Part shown: positions 8,189-16,280 of the stretch, piece after piece
How positions within the stretch are numbered: position 1 is the first letter of the stretch
Layout: every line of letters starts with the position of its first letter
Assembly (NCBI RefSeq): GCF_004571025.1
Contig: NZ_SPQT01000021.1
Coordinates: forward strand, 62,001 to 126,000
Direction of reading: 5' to 3'
DNA: 64,000 nucleotides
DNA from: Bradyrhizobium niftali
GTDB lineage: Bacteria; Pseudomonadota; Alphaproteobacteria; Rhizobiales; Xanthobacteraceae
Program-made: the position numbers and the translations under genes
Notes under the pieces: model-generated
The model's database searches: none
Seen by the model: only the letters and a program-made list of their open reading frames with translations
Told to the model about the DNA's origin: nothing

Positions 8189-8204
8189 TACACAGACCTG
8201 TGTA
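8189..8204. promoter_or_regulatory. TetR-type operator between MFS and tetR genes
   Basis: TACACAG-AC-CTGTGTA is a perfect 7-base inverted repeat with a 2-base spacer. It lies 61 bases from the MFS start and 52 bases from the regulator start, in the shared 129-base divergent region. This is the size and place expected for the operator of the adjacent TetR regulator. It also argues against a translation start at GTG 8200, which lies inside the palindrome. Confidence 0.7.
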
Positions 8205-8256
8205 CTTAGGCTATGAAAGGTCCAGGCTGTCAAGCGAAGAGGACGCGCGCTGTTGC

Positions 8257-8883
8257 ATGGCTCCCCCGCCGACCAAACAGACGATGAAAGAGCGGATCCT
8301 CGAGACCGCCGACAAGCTGTTCTATCTGCAAGGCATTCGCGCCATCGGCGTCGACACCATCGCGGCCGAGATCGGCATCTCCAAGCGCACGCTCTACAAC
8401 CACTTCCCCTCCAAGGACGCGCTGATCGCGGCTTACCTCGAGCGCCGGTTCGTGCAGCCGCGTCCGTCCGACAAGCCGCCGGCCGAGCAGATCCTCGCCA
8501 CCTTCGATTCGCTGGAGCGGCGCTTTGCGGCCAAGGATTTTCGCGGCTGCCCGTTCGTGAATGCGGTCGCTGAGCTCGGCCCGGCGGACCGCGCCGTGAA
8601 GAAGATCGCAATCGCCTTCAAGGAAAGCCGCCGCGTCTGGTTTCGCGAGCGGCTCAACGAGCTCGGCGTCACGGAGGCTGATGCACTCGCCACCCAGCTC
8701 GTGCTGCTCGTCGACGGCTCCATCGCCCAGGACCTCGTGCGCGACGACCCCGCGATGGCGCGCGCCGCGAAGGAAGCGGCGAAGGTGCTGCTGCGGAATG
8801 CGGGGGTGGATGTGGGGGATGGTGGTGATGGTGGTGATGGTACGGTGAAGCAGGTGAAGCGGCACAAGCGCGCTCCACAATAA
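8257..8883 (+). CDS. TetR/AcrR family transcriptional regulator
   Basis: A 208-residue repressor. The N-terminal helix-turn-helix domain is clear: MKERILETADKLFYLQGIR, then VDTIAAEIGISKRTLYNHFP and SKDALIAAYL. The C-terminal ligand-binding half contains the CPFVNAVAEL segment seen in a common rhizobial subgroup. ATG 8257 is preferred because an upstream in-frame GTG at 8200 lies in the operator. The last 20 residues encode a GDGGDGGDG run from a GGTGAT repeat followed by a basic tail, which looks like slippage-derived sequence. It probably represses the divergent MFS gene and itself. Confidence 0.9.
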   Translation: MAPPPTKQTMKERILETADKLFYLQGIRAIGVDTIAAEIGISKRTLYNHFPSKDALIAAYLERRFVQPRPSDKPPAEQILATFDSLERRFAAKDFRGCPFVNAVAELGPADRAVKKIAIAFKESRRVWFRERLNELGVTEADALATQLVLLVDGSIAQDLVRDDPAMARAAKEAAKVLLRNAGVDVGDGGDGGDGTVKQVKRHKRAPQ

Positions 8884-9215
8884 TCGCTGTCGTCCCGGAC
8901 AAGCGCAGCGAAGCGGAGCGCAGATCCGGGACCCATAACCACAGGGAGGAATTTGGCGAAGACTCGTGGTTAGCTGACCGCGCCATAACCCCTCCCTGGG
9001 GTTATGGGTCCCGGCCTTCGCCGGGACGACACTGGGTACGTGGCCGCAGCATTGGCCCCGCTACCCGACCCTACTAAAATGCGCCTGTCTTGCCCGACGA
9101 GTCAAACGGCGTTGCCGCCAGCGCACGCCCTTTTGCCGCCCGCGTAAGCCATTGATCCGACTACTGCCGGCTACTGTGCATGGGGTTGTTTTCGCGACTT
9201 TTGTGCGAGCGGCCC
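8884..9215. repeat. Gene-free interval with a long palindromic repeat
   Basis: From 8890 to 9030 the arms are GTCGTCCCGGACAAGCG...GATCCGGGACCCATAACC and the inverted match GGTTATGGGTCCCGG...CCGGGACGAC, forming a large imperfect hairpin. The rest (9031-9215) shows no coding frame I can support. It separates two convergently transcribed units, tetR and pleD. Confidence 0.65.
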
Positions 9216-10589
9216 TCACGCCGCCTGCGACACCACGCGGTTGCGGCCGTCGTGCTTGGCGCGATACAGCGCAGTGTCGGCGCGCTTGAGGACGTCGGCG
9301 ACCGCCTCGCCCTTCTGCTCCAGCGTGGTCAGCCCGATTGAGATCGTGACCTCGATGCGCTTGGTGCCCTTGTGGATCGCGAACGGTTCGCCCGCGATCG
9401 AGCGGCGCAGGCGCTCGGCGACCATGCCGGCGACATGGAGATCGGTCTCCGGCATCACGATGACGAACTCCTCGCCGCCGTAGCGGCAGGCCAGATCAAT
9501 GCCGCGGATCGACTTGCGGACGCGCACCGCGAATTCGCGCAGCACGTCGTCGCCGGCATCGTGGCCGTAATTGTCGTTGATCGACTTGAAATAGTCGATG
9601 TCCAGGATCATCAGCGCCAGGGGCTTGCCGCGCGTCGCGGCCTGCTCGGCCAGCGTCGCCAGATGACTCTCCATGTAGCGGCGATTGTGCAGGCCGGTGA
9701 GCGCATCCGTGATCGCCATCTCGATCGAGTTCTGCACGTTGTCGCGCAGATGATCGGTGTAGCGGCGGCGGCGGATCTGGGTGCGGGCGCGCGCCAAGAG
9801 CTCGGTCTTGTCGATCGGACGCAGCAGATAGTCGTTGACGCCGATCTCGAGGCCGCGGAGCAGCCGCGTCGAGTTCTCGGGGTCCGCGATCGCCAGGATC
9901 GGCACGTGGCGCGTGCGCTCCAGCGAGCGCGCCTGGCTGCATAGCCTGAGGCCGTCGAAATTGTTGAGGTCGAGCGAGACGATCAGCAGGTCGTAATTGC
10001 CCTCGGCGGCGTGGAACAGCGCTTCGGTCGGGTTCGGCTCGACATCGACGGTGTGCTCGGCGGCAAGCAGCGTTGCCAGCCGCTCATAGGAGGACTGGCG
10101 GTCGTCGACCAGCAGGATTCGGCCGCCCTTGCCGGTGTCGGCGACTGCAGTGCGCTCCGGCGCGTGCATGCCGATCTCGAGCGAGGTGATGGCGCGCATG
10201 CGCAGCTCGTCGGTCATCATCTTCAGCCGCGTCAGCGAGCGCACGCGCGCGATCAGCACGACGTCGGAGACGGGTTTGGTGAGGAAATCGTCGGCGCCGG
10301 CTTCGAGCCCGCGGTTGCGGTCGGACGGGCTGTCGAGCGCGGTGACCATCACGACAGGGATGTGGTGCGTCGCCGGATCGGTCTTCAGGCGGCGGCAGAC
10401 CTCGAAGCCGTCCATGTCGGGCATCATCACGTCGAGCAGGATGATGTCGCATTCGGCGCGGCTGGCCAGCACCAACGCCTCGGCGCCGTTCGAGGCGGTC
10501 ATCACGTCGAAATATTCGGCGGACAGGCGGGCTTCGAGGAGTTTGACGTTGGCAGGAACGTCATCGACAACCAGGATACGCGCGGACAC
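9216..10589 (-). CDS. pleD: PleD-type response regulator diguanylate cyclase
   Basis: A 457-residue two-component effector that makes cyclic di-GMP. The first receiver domain (about residues 4-118) has the phosphoacceptor Asp53 in LLDVMMPDMDG. The second receiver (about 155-270) reads IVSLDLNNFDG, with Ser at the aligned phosphoacceptor position, so it is a non-phosphorylated adaptor as in Caulobacter PleD. The GGDEF domain carries YGGEEF, and an RxxD inhibitory site (RGID) precedes it by five residues, so product inhibition is expected. Translation starts at GTG 10589. It follows divK by 14 bases, forming the conserved divK-pleD operon controlling polar development and the motile-sessile switch. 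Confidence 0.95.
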   Translation of the reverse strand: MSARILVVDDVPANVKLLEARLSAEYFDVMTASNGAEALVLASRAECDIILLDVMMPDMDGFEVCRRLKTDPATHHIPVVMVTALDSPSDRNRGLEAGADDFLTKPVSDVVLIARVRSLTRLKMMTDELRMRAITSLEIGMHAPERTAVADTGKGGRILLVDDRQSSYERLATLLAAEHTVDVEPNPTEALFHAAEGNYDLLIVSLDLNNFDGLRLCSQARSLERTRHVPILAIADPENSTRLLRGLEIGVNDYLLRPIDKTELLARARTQIRRRRYTDHLRDNVQNSIEMAITDALTGLHNRRYMESHLATLAEQAATRGKPLALMILDIDYFKSINDNYGHDAGDDVLREFAVRVRKSIRGIDLACRYGGEEFVIVMPETDLHVAGMVAERLRRSIAGEPFAIHKGTKRIEVTISIGLTTLEQKGEAVADVLKRADTALYRAKHDGRNRVVSQAA

Positions 10590-10603
10590 TTTGCACTCAC
10601 TTC

Positions 10604-10969
10604 CTATCCGATGAAACGCCGGACCGTCTCAATGAATTTGCCGACCGAGATCGGCTTGGACAAATAGGCTTCGCAGCCGCCCTCGCGGATGCGCTCTTCG
10701 TCGCCCTTCATCGCGAAGGCCGTGACCGCGACGACGGGAATGGCGCGCAGCTCCGGATCGTCCTTGATCCAGCGCGTCACCTCCAGGCCCGAGACCTGCG
10801 GCAGTTGGATATCCATCAGCACGAGGTCGGGCCGCATCTTCCGAACGAGATCCAGCGCCTCGTAGCCGTTGCTGGTGCCCGTGGTCTGGTAGCCGTGCGC
10901 CTCCAACAGGTCGCGGAAGAGCTTCATGTTGAGCTCGTTGTCTTCCACGATCAGGACGGTCTTAGCCAT
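10604..10969 (-). CDS. divK: Single-domain response regulator DivK
   Basis: A 121-residue receiver-only protein. The acidic pair ED at residues 9-10, the phosphoacceptor Asp53 in LMDIQLPQVSG, the conserved Thr/Ala in VTAFAM and the Lys in LSKPI are all present. Near identity of layout to Caulobacter DivK and direct linkage to pleD support the name. In that system DivK is phosphorylated by PleC/DivJ-type kinases and controls CtrA activity through DivL and CckA at the cell poles. It is the first gene of the operon. Confidence 0.95.
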   Translation of the reverse strand: MAKTVLIVEDNELNMKLFRDLLEAHGYQTTGTSNGYEALDLVRKMRPDLVLMDIQLPQVSGLEVTRWIKDDPELRAIPVVAVTAFAMKGDEERIREGGCEAYLSKPISVGKFIETVRRFIG

Positions 10970-11206
10970 CCCGTCCTCCTGATTGGCACGAAGCCCGATA
11001 CATGTGACGCCTCAGGCGCCGCTCCCCGGCGCTTCGAAAACTGGATTCAAACTAGCCTCAGATTCGCTCTAGTTTCGTTAAACCCGAGGGGCCACTTTCT
11101 GCGATGTGGTTTCCAGTTGCTTGTCGGGGGTCGCAAGACTCAGGCGCGAGACTCGGGCATATTCCAAAGTAGACACTGAAAGTTAACGGAAAGGCAAACC
11201 GGCCCC

Positions 11207-11518
11207 TTGAAAAAGCCTGTTCACAACCCCCGCGAAGTCGCTGAAATCGTTGCGATTCAGGCATTGTCCTTTGTCGCGGGCGAGCCCGAGCGGCTGGGCC
11301 TGTTCCTGGCCGAGACAGGTGTCGGCCCGGAGACCCTGCGGAACGCCGCCTCGGACCCGAATTTCCTCCTCAGCGTCCTCGATTTCGTGCTGCGCGATGA
11401 CGCGACCGTGAAGGCCTTTGCCACGGCCTCGGAGCTGCATCCGACCAACGTTGCAGCGGCGCGGCAGGTGCTGGGCGATGCGCTCGGCGACCGGACCTGG
11501 GAGCGCGACGTGCCGTGA
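11207..11518 (+). CDS. DUF3572 family protein
   Basis: A 103-residue protein of the alphaproteobacterial DUF3572 family, function unknown. It is acidic and mostly helical (VAEIVAIQALSFVAGEPERL, ETGVGPETLR). The only suitable start is TTG 11207; GGAAAGG lies about 13 bases upstream. Its last four bases overlap the GTG start of dinB (GTGA), so the two are translationally coupled. That fixed partnership suggests a role linked to the error-prone polymerase, but this is inference. Confidence 0.82.
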   Translation: MKKPVHNPREVAEIVAIQALSFVAGEPERLGLFLAETGVGPETLRNAASDPNFLLSVLDFVLRDDATVKAFATASELHPTNVAAARQVLGDALGDRTWERDVP

Positions 11519-12819
11519 GCGTCCTGGAGGCGGCCGGGCCCCGCTGCTTCTGCCGGGACTGCCTGGCCGATCTGGATGTTGACGTGCAGAAGCTGGGCGT
11601 GCGGCGCTGCTCGGCTTGCGGTTCCCCCCGCCTCGTCCGCCATCGTGCGCTCTCGAGCCTGACCATCGCCCATATCGATTGCGATGCCTTCTACGCCACG
11701 GTCGAGAAGCGCGACAATCCTGACATCGCCGACAAGCCCGTCATCATCGGCGGGGGCAAGCGCGGCGTCGTGTCGGCCGCCTGCTACATCGCACGCACCT
11801 ATGGCGTCCGCTCCGCCATGCCGATGTTCAAGGCGCTGGAAGCCTGCCCGCACGCGATCGTGATCCGACCCGACATGGCGAAATATGTCCGCGTCGGCCG
11901 CGAGGTGCGCCAGGCCATGCAGGCGCTGACGCCGCTGGTCGAGCCGCTCTCGATCGACGAGGCCTTCCTCGACCTCTCCGGCACCGAACGGGTTCACGGC
12001 ATGATCCCGGCAAAGGTGCTGGCGCGGTTTGCCCGCAACGTCGAACGCGACATCGGCATCAGCGTCTCGGTCGGCCTGTCCTGCAACAAGTTCCTGGCCA
12101 AGATCGCCTCCGATCTCGACAAGCCGCGCGGCTTTGCCGCACTCGATCAGGAGGAAGCGCGTTCGATGCTGGCTTCGAGGCCGGTCGGCTTTATCTTCGG
12201 CGTGGGCCCTGCGACGCAGGAACGCCTGGTCCAACGCGGCTTCCGCATCATCGCCGACCTTCAGAAGGCCGACGAGATCGAGATGATGCGGCAATTTCCG
12301 AGCGACGGCCGCCGGCTGTGGCGTCTTGCCCGCGGCATCGACGACCGCCGCGTCGAGCCCGATCGCGGCGCCAAGACGATCTCCAGCGAGACCACGTTCG
12401 AAACCGACATCCGCGATTTCGCGACGCTGGAGAAGATTCTCTGGCGCCTCTGCGAGAAAACGTCGTCGCGGCTGAAGAGCAGCGAGCTCGCCGGCTCGAC
12501 CGTCACGCTGAAGCTGAAGACTTCCGACTTCCGCCAGCGCACCCGCTCGCAGTCGATCGCAGCGCCAACGCAGCTCGCCGCAAAGATCTTTTCGATCTGC
12601 CGCGAGATGCTGGCCAAGGAGATCGACGGCACCGCCTTCCGCCTGATGGGTGCCGGCGTCAGCGCGCTGCGCGAAGGCTCGCCCGCCGACGACACCGACA
12701 TGCTCGACCGCCGCGCCGCCCACGCCGAGCGCGCCGTCGACAGCCTGCGCAAGAAGTTCGGCAGCGCCGCGGTGATCCGCGGCATCGCCTATGATGGGCC
12801 GGAGAAGGCGCGGGAGTGA
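11515..12819 (+). CDS. dinB: DNA polymerase IV (DinB) with N-terminal cysteine ribbon
   Basis: A 434-residue Y-family translesion polymerase. The polymerase core begins near residue 50 with IAHIDCDAFYATVE (first catalytic Asp). YGVRSAMPM follows, then LSIDEAFLD with the catalytic Asp-Glu pair, and the little-finger domain runs to the C-terminus. Ahead of the core is an extra segment of about 50 residues with CFCRDC and CSACGSP, two CxxC pairs that could bind zinc. The classical E. coli DinB lacks this extension. GTG 11515 overlaps the DUF3572 stop. I see no beta-clamp motif I can call with certainty. Confidence 0.93.
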   Translation: MSVLEAAGPRCFCRDCLADLDVDVQKLGVRRCSACGSPRLVRHRALSSLTIAHIDCDAFYATVEKRDNPDIADKPVIIGGGKRGVVSAACYIARTYGVRSAMPMFKALEACPHAIVIRPDMAKYVRVGREVRQAMQALTPLVEPLSIDEAFLDLSGTERVHGMIPAKVLARFARNVERDIGISVSVGLSCNKFLAKIASDLDKPRGFAALDQEEARSMLASRPVGFIFGVGPATQERLVQRGFRIIADLQKADEIEMMRQFPSDGRRLWRLARGIDDRRVEPDRGAKTISSETTFETDIRDFATLEKILWRLCEKTSSRLKSSELAGSTVTLKLKTSDFRQRTRSQSIAAPTQLAAKIFSICREMLAKEIDGTAFRLMGAGVSALREGSPADDTDMLDRRAAHAERAVDSLRKKFGSAAVIRGIAYDGPEKARE

Positions 12820-12835
12820 TAGAGCCCTGCTCAAC

Positions 12836-12991
12836 TCAGTCGCGTTCGAAGATCCGTGCACCCGGATAGACGCGCCTGGCATACTGAACGACCAACTGCC
12901 GATCCTGAGTTTCCAGGAACGGAGTTCGGATCTGACAAGACCCGACAATGAGGTGCCACAAGCCGTTGAGTTTTCGAATGACGACGTTCAT
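12836..12991 (-). CDS. Small hypothetical protein, 51 residues
   Basis: An ATG-started frame of 51 codons, convergent with dinB and ending 17 bases from its stop. AAGAGG lies 8 bases ahead of the start. The translation begins MNVVIRKLNGLWHLIVGSCQ and ends QYARRVYPGARIFERD; it is balanced in composition and looks like a folded small domain rather than shadow sequence. I do not recognise the family. The remaining intergenic bases (12992-13190) show no further gene. Confidence 0.5.
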   Translation of the reverse strand: MNVVIRKLNGLWHLIVGSCQIRTPFLETQDRQLVVQYARRVYPGARIFERD

Positions 12992-13190
12992 TTGAGCCTC
13001 TTCGCAGTGACCCGAGTGGACTCAAATTGTAAGAATCTCCCGCCGTCGCTCAATTGTACCAGCGTAAGGTCAGCGTATGAGAAGGATTAGGAAAGATATA
13101 CAAAGGTATGTCGACCATGGCTCCAACAGCTTCCGGCATCGATAGCTTGGCGAGGGCTCAAATGGTCCTACCCGCTCGCGGACTGACACT

Positions 13191-13598
13191 ATGACAGGCG
13201 AATGCGGTCTCGACGCGCTGCTGAGGAACATGAAGCCGGAGATGCAGCCCGGCACCTTCGTGTTTTGCACGATCCCATCCGGCGAGCCCATTCCCGCAGC
13301 GGTCAACCCACTGCTGACGTTCCGCGAGCAGGAAGGAACGACGCTGGCGATCCTGCGCGAAGAGGCCGAGGCATCAGGCTTACGCCACGCGTTTGCCTCG
13401 CGCCTGATCACGCTGACGGTTCACTCCGCGCTCGATGCGGTAGGCTTTCTGGCGGCCATCACGGCGCGACTGGCCGACGCCGGCATCAGCGTGAATGCGG
13501 TTTCGGCCTTCCACCACGATCATCTTTTCGTGCCTGCCGACAGGGCCGATGAAGCGATGGCTCTCTTGCATGACAGGTTCGGTCCGAAACAGGGTTGA
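13191..13598 (+). CDS. ACT domain-containing protein
   Basis: A 135-residue protein with two small regulatory-type modules. The N-terminal half (MQPGTFVFCTIPSGEPIP, NPLLTFREQEGTTLAI) belongs to the ACT-like DUF2241/CASTOR-type arrangement. The C-terminal half (LITLTVHSALDAVGFLAAI, LADAGISVNAVSAFHHDHLF) is a standard ACT fold. Such proteins bind amino acids. No enzyme domain is attached. The next gene is 68 bases away. Confidence 0.82.
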   Translation: MTGECGLDALLRNMKPEMQPGTFVFCTIPSGEPIPAAVNPLLTFREQEGTTLAILREEAEASGLRHAFASRLITLTVHSALDAVGFLAAITARLADAGISVNAVSAFHHDHLFVPADRADEAMALLHDRFGPKQG

Positions 13599-13666
13599 TT
13601 GAGCTTGATCTAGAGCATGCTCTAGCCTGTAAAGAGATGGCTGGCCTCGATTCAAGGAGACAGCCC

Positions 13667-14077
13667 ATGACAGTGACCGACAACAAGGCGCTCATTCAGG
13701 ACATCATGGATGCGCGCGCACGCCGCGACCCCAACCCGTTCATCGCCGCGATGGCAGATGACTTCGTCTGGCGGATCACCGGCTCGACGGCCTGGTCCGG
13801 CGAGTATGTCGGCAAGGCCGACGTGCTGGAGCGCCTGATGAGGCCTCTCCACCGACAATTCACCGCCCCCACCAGCCTCACGGCATCCCGCATCATTGCT
13901 GAAGGCGATTACGTCGTCGCCGAGTGCCGGGGCAATGCGACGACGCTTGCCGGCGAGCTCTACGCCAACACCTACTGCTTCGTCATTCGCATGGCGGACG
14001 GAAAACTGCGCGAGCTGACCGAGTACATGGACACCGCATTGGTCGAGAGGGTGCTAAGGCCGCCCGGCAGCCAATGA
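13667..14077 (+). CDS. SnoaL-like (NTF2-fold) protein
   Basis: A 136-residue NTF2-superfamily protein, a cone-shaped fold used by polyketide cyclases and many small isomerases or binding proteins. Supporting segments are DIMDARARRDPNPFIAAMAD, DFVWRITGSTAWSGEY, ASRIIAEGDYVVAECRG and NTYCFVIRMADGKLRELTEYMD. ATG 13667 has AAGGAGA upstream. The last 24 bases overlap the 3' end of the convergent MerR gene. Substrate unknown. Confidence 0.82.
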   Translation: MTVTDNKALIQDIMDARARRDPNPFIAAMADDFVWRITGSTAWSGEYVGKADVLERLMRPLHRQFTAPTSLTASRIIAEGDYVVAECRGNATTLAGELYANTYCFVIRMADGKLRELTEYMDTALVERVLRPPGSQ

Positions 14078-14494
14078 GGCCGGCGCAGCCTTGAGGCGTC
14101 CATGCGGCGATACGGCGGGTCTTTCACCGCCGGCGATCCACTCCTCATAGAATTCGACCTTGGCTTCGATGAGCGCCAAAGCCTGCGACCAACGCTGGAT
14201 GTTGTCCTGCACGCGCTGCTGGTGGGCTGCGAGCAGCGCGTGACGCGCGTTCAGCGTTGCTTCGCCCCGTTTCGCAAGCGCCGCATATTCGCGCATCTGC
14301 TTGACCGACATGCCGGTGCCACGCAGGCGCTCCATCAGATCCAACCAGCCAACGTGAAAATCGCTGTAGACGCGCCGTCCCCCGCGATCCCTGATAACGC
14401 CGGGGATCAAACCCTGAGCTTCATACCAACGGATGGTGTGAATACTGCGGCCCGTTCGGCTGGCGACCTCTCCGATGCGAAGCTCCCGCGACAT
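14054..14494 (-). CDS. MerR family transcriptional regulator
   Basis: A 146-residue regulator. The N-terminal winged helix-turn-helix is typical: LRIGEVASRTGRSIHTIRWYE, AQGLIPGVIRDRGGRRVYS, followed by LMERLRGTGMSVKQMREYA and a long dimerisation helix. No cysteine cluster for metal sensing is visible, so it probably responds to an organic signal. ATG 14494 (AGGGAAG upstream) is preferred to an ATG 13 codons earlier. It overlaps the SnoaL-like gene tail to tail; which gene it controls is not evident. Confidence 0.88.
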   Translation of the reverse strand: MSRELRIGEVASRTGRSIHTIRWYEAQGLIPGVIRDRGGRRVYSDFHVGWLDLMERLRGTGMSVKQMREYAALAKRGEATLNARHALLAAHQQRVQDNIQRWSQALALIEAKVEFYEEWIAGGERPAVSPHGRLKAAPASLAAGRP

Positions 14495-14552
14495 GGTCTT
14501 CCCTCTCGTTCGAAACCGCCTCACAAGGCTCAACCCATCCTGCGCGGTCTCC

Positions 14553-14954
14553 TCAATCCGCGACCGCCACCGCCTCGATCTCGATCAGCCATTCCGGCGC
14601 GGCAAGCGCGGTGACGCCGACGAGGGTGGAGGCCGGCGGCTCCATGCCTTCGAAGAAGGCCGAGCGGGCCTTGCCGATGATCGGGCGCAGTTCCGGCTTG
14701 TAGTTCACCACGAAGGTCGTGATCTTGACGATGTTGGCGTAGCTCGCGCCGGCAGCTTTCAGCGCGTGGCCGAGATTCTGCATCACCTGCGTCGTCTGCG
14801 CGGCGAGATCGCCCTCGCCGACGATCCGCCCCTCCTCGTCGGTCGACACCTGGCCCGAGATGTAGATCGTCCGCGCGCCCGTGGCGGTGACGACGTGGGA
14901 ATAGGCCGGATTGTGATGCAGGCCGCTGGGGCGGAGATGGTCGAGCTTGGGCAT
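14553..14954 (-). CDS. RidA family protein
   Basis: A 133-residue RidA/YjgF/UK114-fold protein, a trimeric enamine/imine deaminase family that clears reactive intermediates. Visible features are TGARTIYISGQVSTDEEG, the QTTQVMQNLGHALKAAGA helix and VKITTFV. The usual substrate-binding Arg of the canonical RidA motif near the C-terminus (RxxV) is not obvious, as GMEPPASTLVGVTALAAPEW is present instead, so it belongs to an Rid subfamily of less certain activity. It is followed by the MerR gene on the same strand with a 58-base gap. Confidence 0.88.
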   Translation of the reverse strand: MPKLDHLRPSGLHHNPAYSHVVTATGARTIYISGQVSTDEEGRIVGEGDLAAQTTQVMQNLGHALKAAGASYANIVKITTFVVNYKPELRPIIGKARSAFFEGMEPPASTLVGVTALAAPEWLIEIEAVAVAD

Positions 14955-15020
14955 GGTGCTTGCCTCCCGGAGTTTGTGGTTGGGAGAGAGCGTAGCTGGA
15001 GAGGGTCCCGAGGGCTAGCC

Positions 15021-15106
15021 CGTCATTGCGAGGAGCTCTTGCGACGAAGCAATCCAGAATCCCTCCGCGCAAAGTTCTGGATTGCTACGCTGCGCTCGCA
15101 ATGACG
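15021..15106. repeat. Palindromic repeat, CGTCATTGCGAG type
   Basis: Ends CGTCATTGCGAGGAGC and GCGCTCGCAATGACG are inverted matches, with the inner pair GAAGCAATCCAGA / TCTGGATTGCTAC. Other copies are at 17524-17640, 19489-19575 and 53046-53125. Confidence 0.85.
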
Positions 15107-15138
15107 ACACCGAGTGAGAGCCGACGAACAACTCTCGC

Positions 15139-15180
15139 CGTCATTCCGGGGCGGTCCGCGGGACCGAACCCGGAATGACG
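15139..15180. repeat. Short palindrome, CGTCATTCCGGG type
   Basis: CGTCATTCCGGGGCGGTCC and its inverted partner ending CCCGGAATGACG form a compact hairpin. It appears to be a reduced relative of the elements at 3786-3916 and 21315-21426. It lies directly after the eipB stop codon and may end its transcript. Confidence 0.7.
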
Positions 15181-15188
15181 ATCGACGC

Positions 15189-16034
15189 TCAATTACAGGG
15201 CTTGCTGTCCTTCACGTCGAACTTGCCCATCGCGCCGGAGATGACGAAATCATTGTAGTCGAGCACGAGCTGGCGCGAGACGCCGTTCTCATAGAGCTCG
15301 AACGCCATTGCATAGATCGGCGTCTGCTCGCCTTCCTTCTGCTGGGCCTCGCGGTCGAAATAGCTGACGGTGACGGGCCAGCGCTTGAGCGACTTCATGT
15401 GCTCGTCCGTGGTCGACGGATCGGTCGAGGTGGCACGGTCGGCGGGGATCGGCTGGCCGATCACGGTCAGCGTGTTGTAGACCTTCTGGCCGTCGTCGGA
15501 GCCGTCGTAGACGGACAGCTCGAGCAGCGATTTGCCGTCTCTGGCGGCGGCGATGATGCGCTGGATCTGCTCGGTCGGGAACACGATCTTGCCGTCGAGC
15601 GTAAAGCTCTTCGGCGCCGGCAGCTTCAGCTTGACGTTGATGTGGTCGCCGTCGCGCTCCGCCGAGCCGTCGACCCGGCCGGCGTCGGCCTCGTTCATCC
15701 GCGTCTCGATCTTGAAGCGGTAGCTCTTGCCCGCGGCATCCTCCCAGGAATTCGAGCGGAGGTCGCTGAGCGTGACCTTGCCCTCGCCGCTGTCGAGCTC
15801 GGAGACCTGGCGGAATTCGGAGGTGTAGCCCTCGCAGGAGCTTCCGGTGAAGTTGTAGAGGATGCGGCCGCGCGCGCTGTTGACCGAATTGGAGCGCGAT
15901 TTGACGAGGCTGAGGTCATAGAGCGCCTGATGCGCGAGGAACGGACCGTTGGCGGCCAGCGCCCCGCCTCCGGGGCCACAAGCGGCCGCCGCGAGCGCCA
16001 TCACACCGAGCGAAGTCCGGAAAAGGTGCATCAT
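15189..16034 (-). CDS. eipB: EipB-type cell-envelope integrity protein (DUF1849)
   Basis: A 281-residue periplasmic beta-spiral protein of the DUF1849/EipB family, needed for envelope integrity in Brucella. The signal sequence (MMHLFRTSLGVMALAAAACG) is followed by HQALYDLSLVKS, GRILYNFTGSSCEGY (with one of two conserved cysteines), FRQVSELDSGEG, and a C-terminus with PVTVSYFD and ending KPCN, holding the second cysteine for a disulfide. ATG 16034 has AAGGAAC upstream; longer frames exist but would spoil the signal peptide. The cysteine in the signal region could instead mark a lipoprotein, but the fit is weaker. Confidence 0.88.
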   Translation of the reverse strand: MMHLFRTSLGVMALAAAACGPGGGALAANGPFLAHQALYDLSLVKSRSNSVNSARGRILYNFTGSSCEGYTSEFRQVSELDSGEGKVTLSDLRSNSWEDAAGKSYRFKIETRMNEADAGRVDGSAERDGDHINVKLKLPAPKSFTLDGKIVFPTEQIQRIIAAARDGKSLLELSVYDGSDDGQKVYNTLTVIGQPIPADRATSTDPSTTDEHMKSLKRWPVTVSYFDREAQQKEGEQTPIYAMAFELYENGVSRQLVLDYNDFVISGAMGKFDVKDSKPCN

Positions 16035-16280
16035 GTCTGTTCCTTGAAGATGCGTCCTTGGGGACAGCAGATTCGACATTTTAATGACCGTTCCATTGCG
16101 TCGCAACTGAGGCCGTTTCACGTAAAGTTGCGGCCCTCGCCCTGAACCTCCTGCCCTGCCTCAACAAAATGCAGCCCCTTGGGGTTGCTTGCATGTGGCG
16201 GCACGATGGGCGAAACAGGACGCTCCCGGGCACCAATGGGCCGCGCCGGGGTGGATGATTTTTGGACAACGAGGTCGAAG

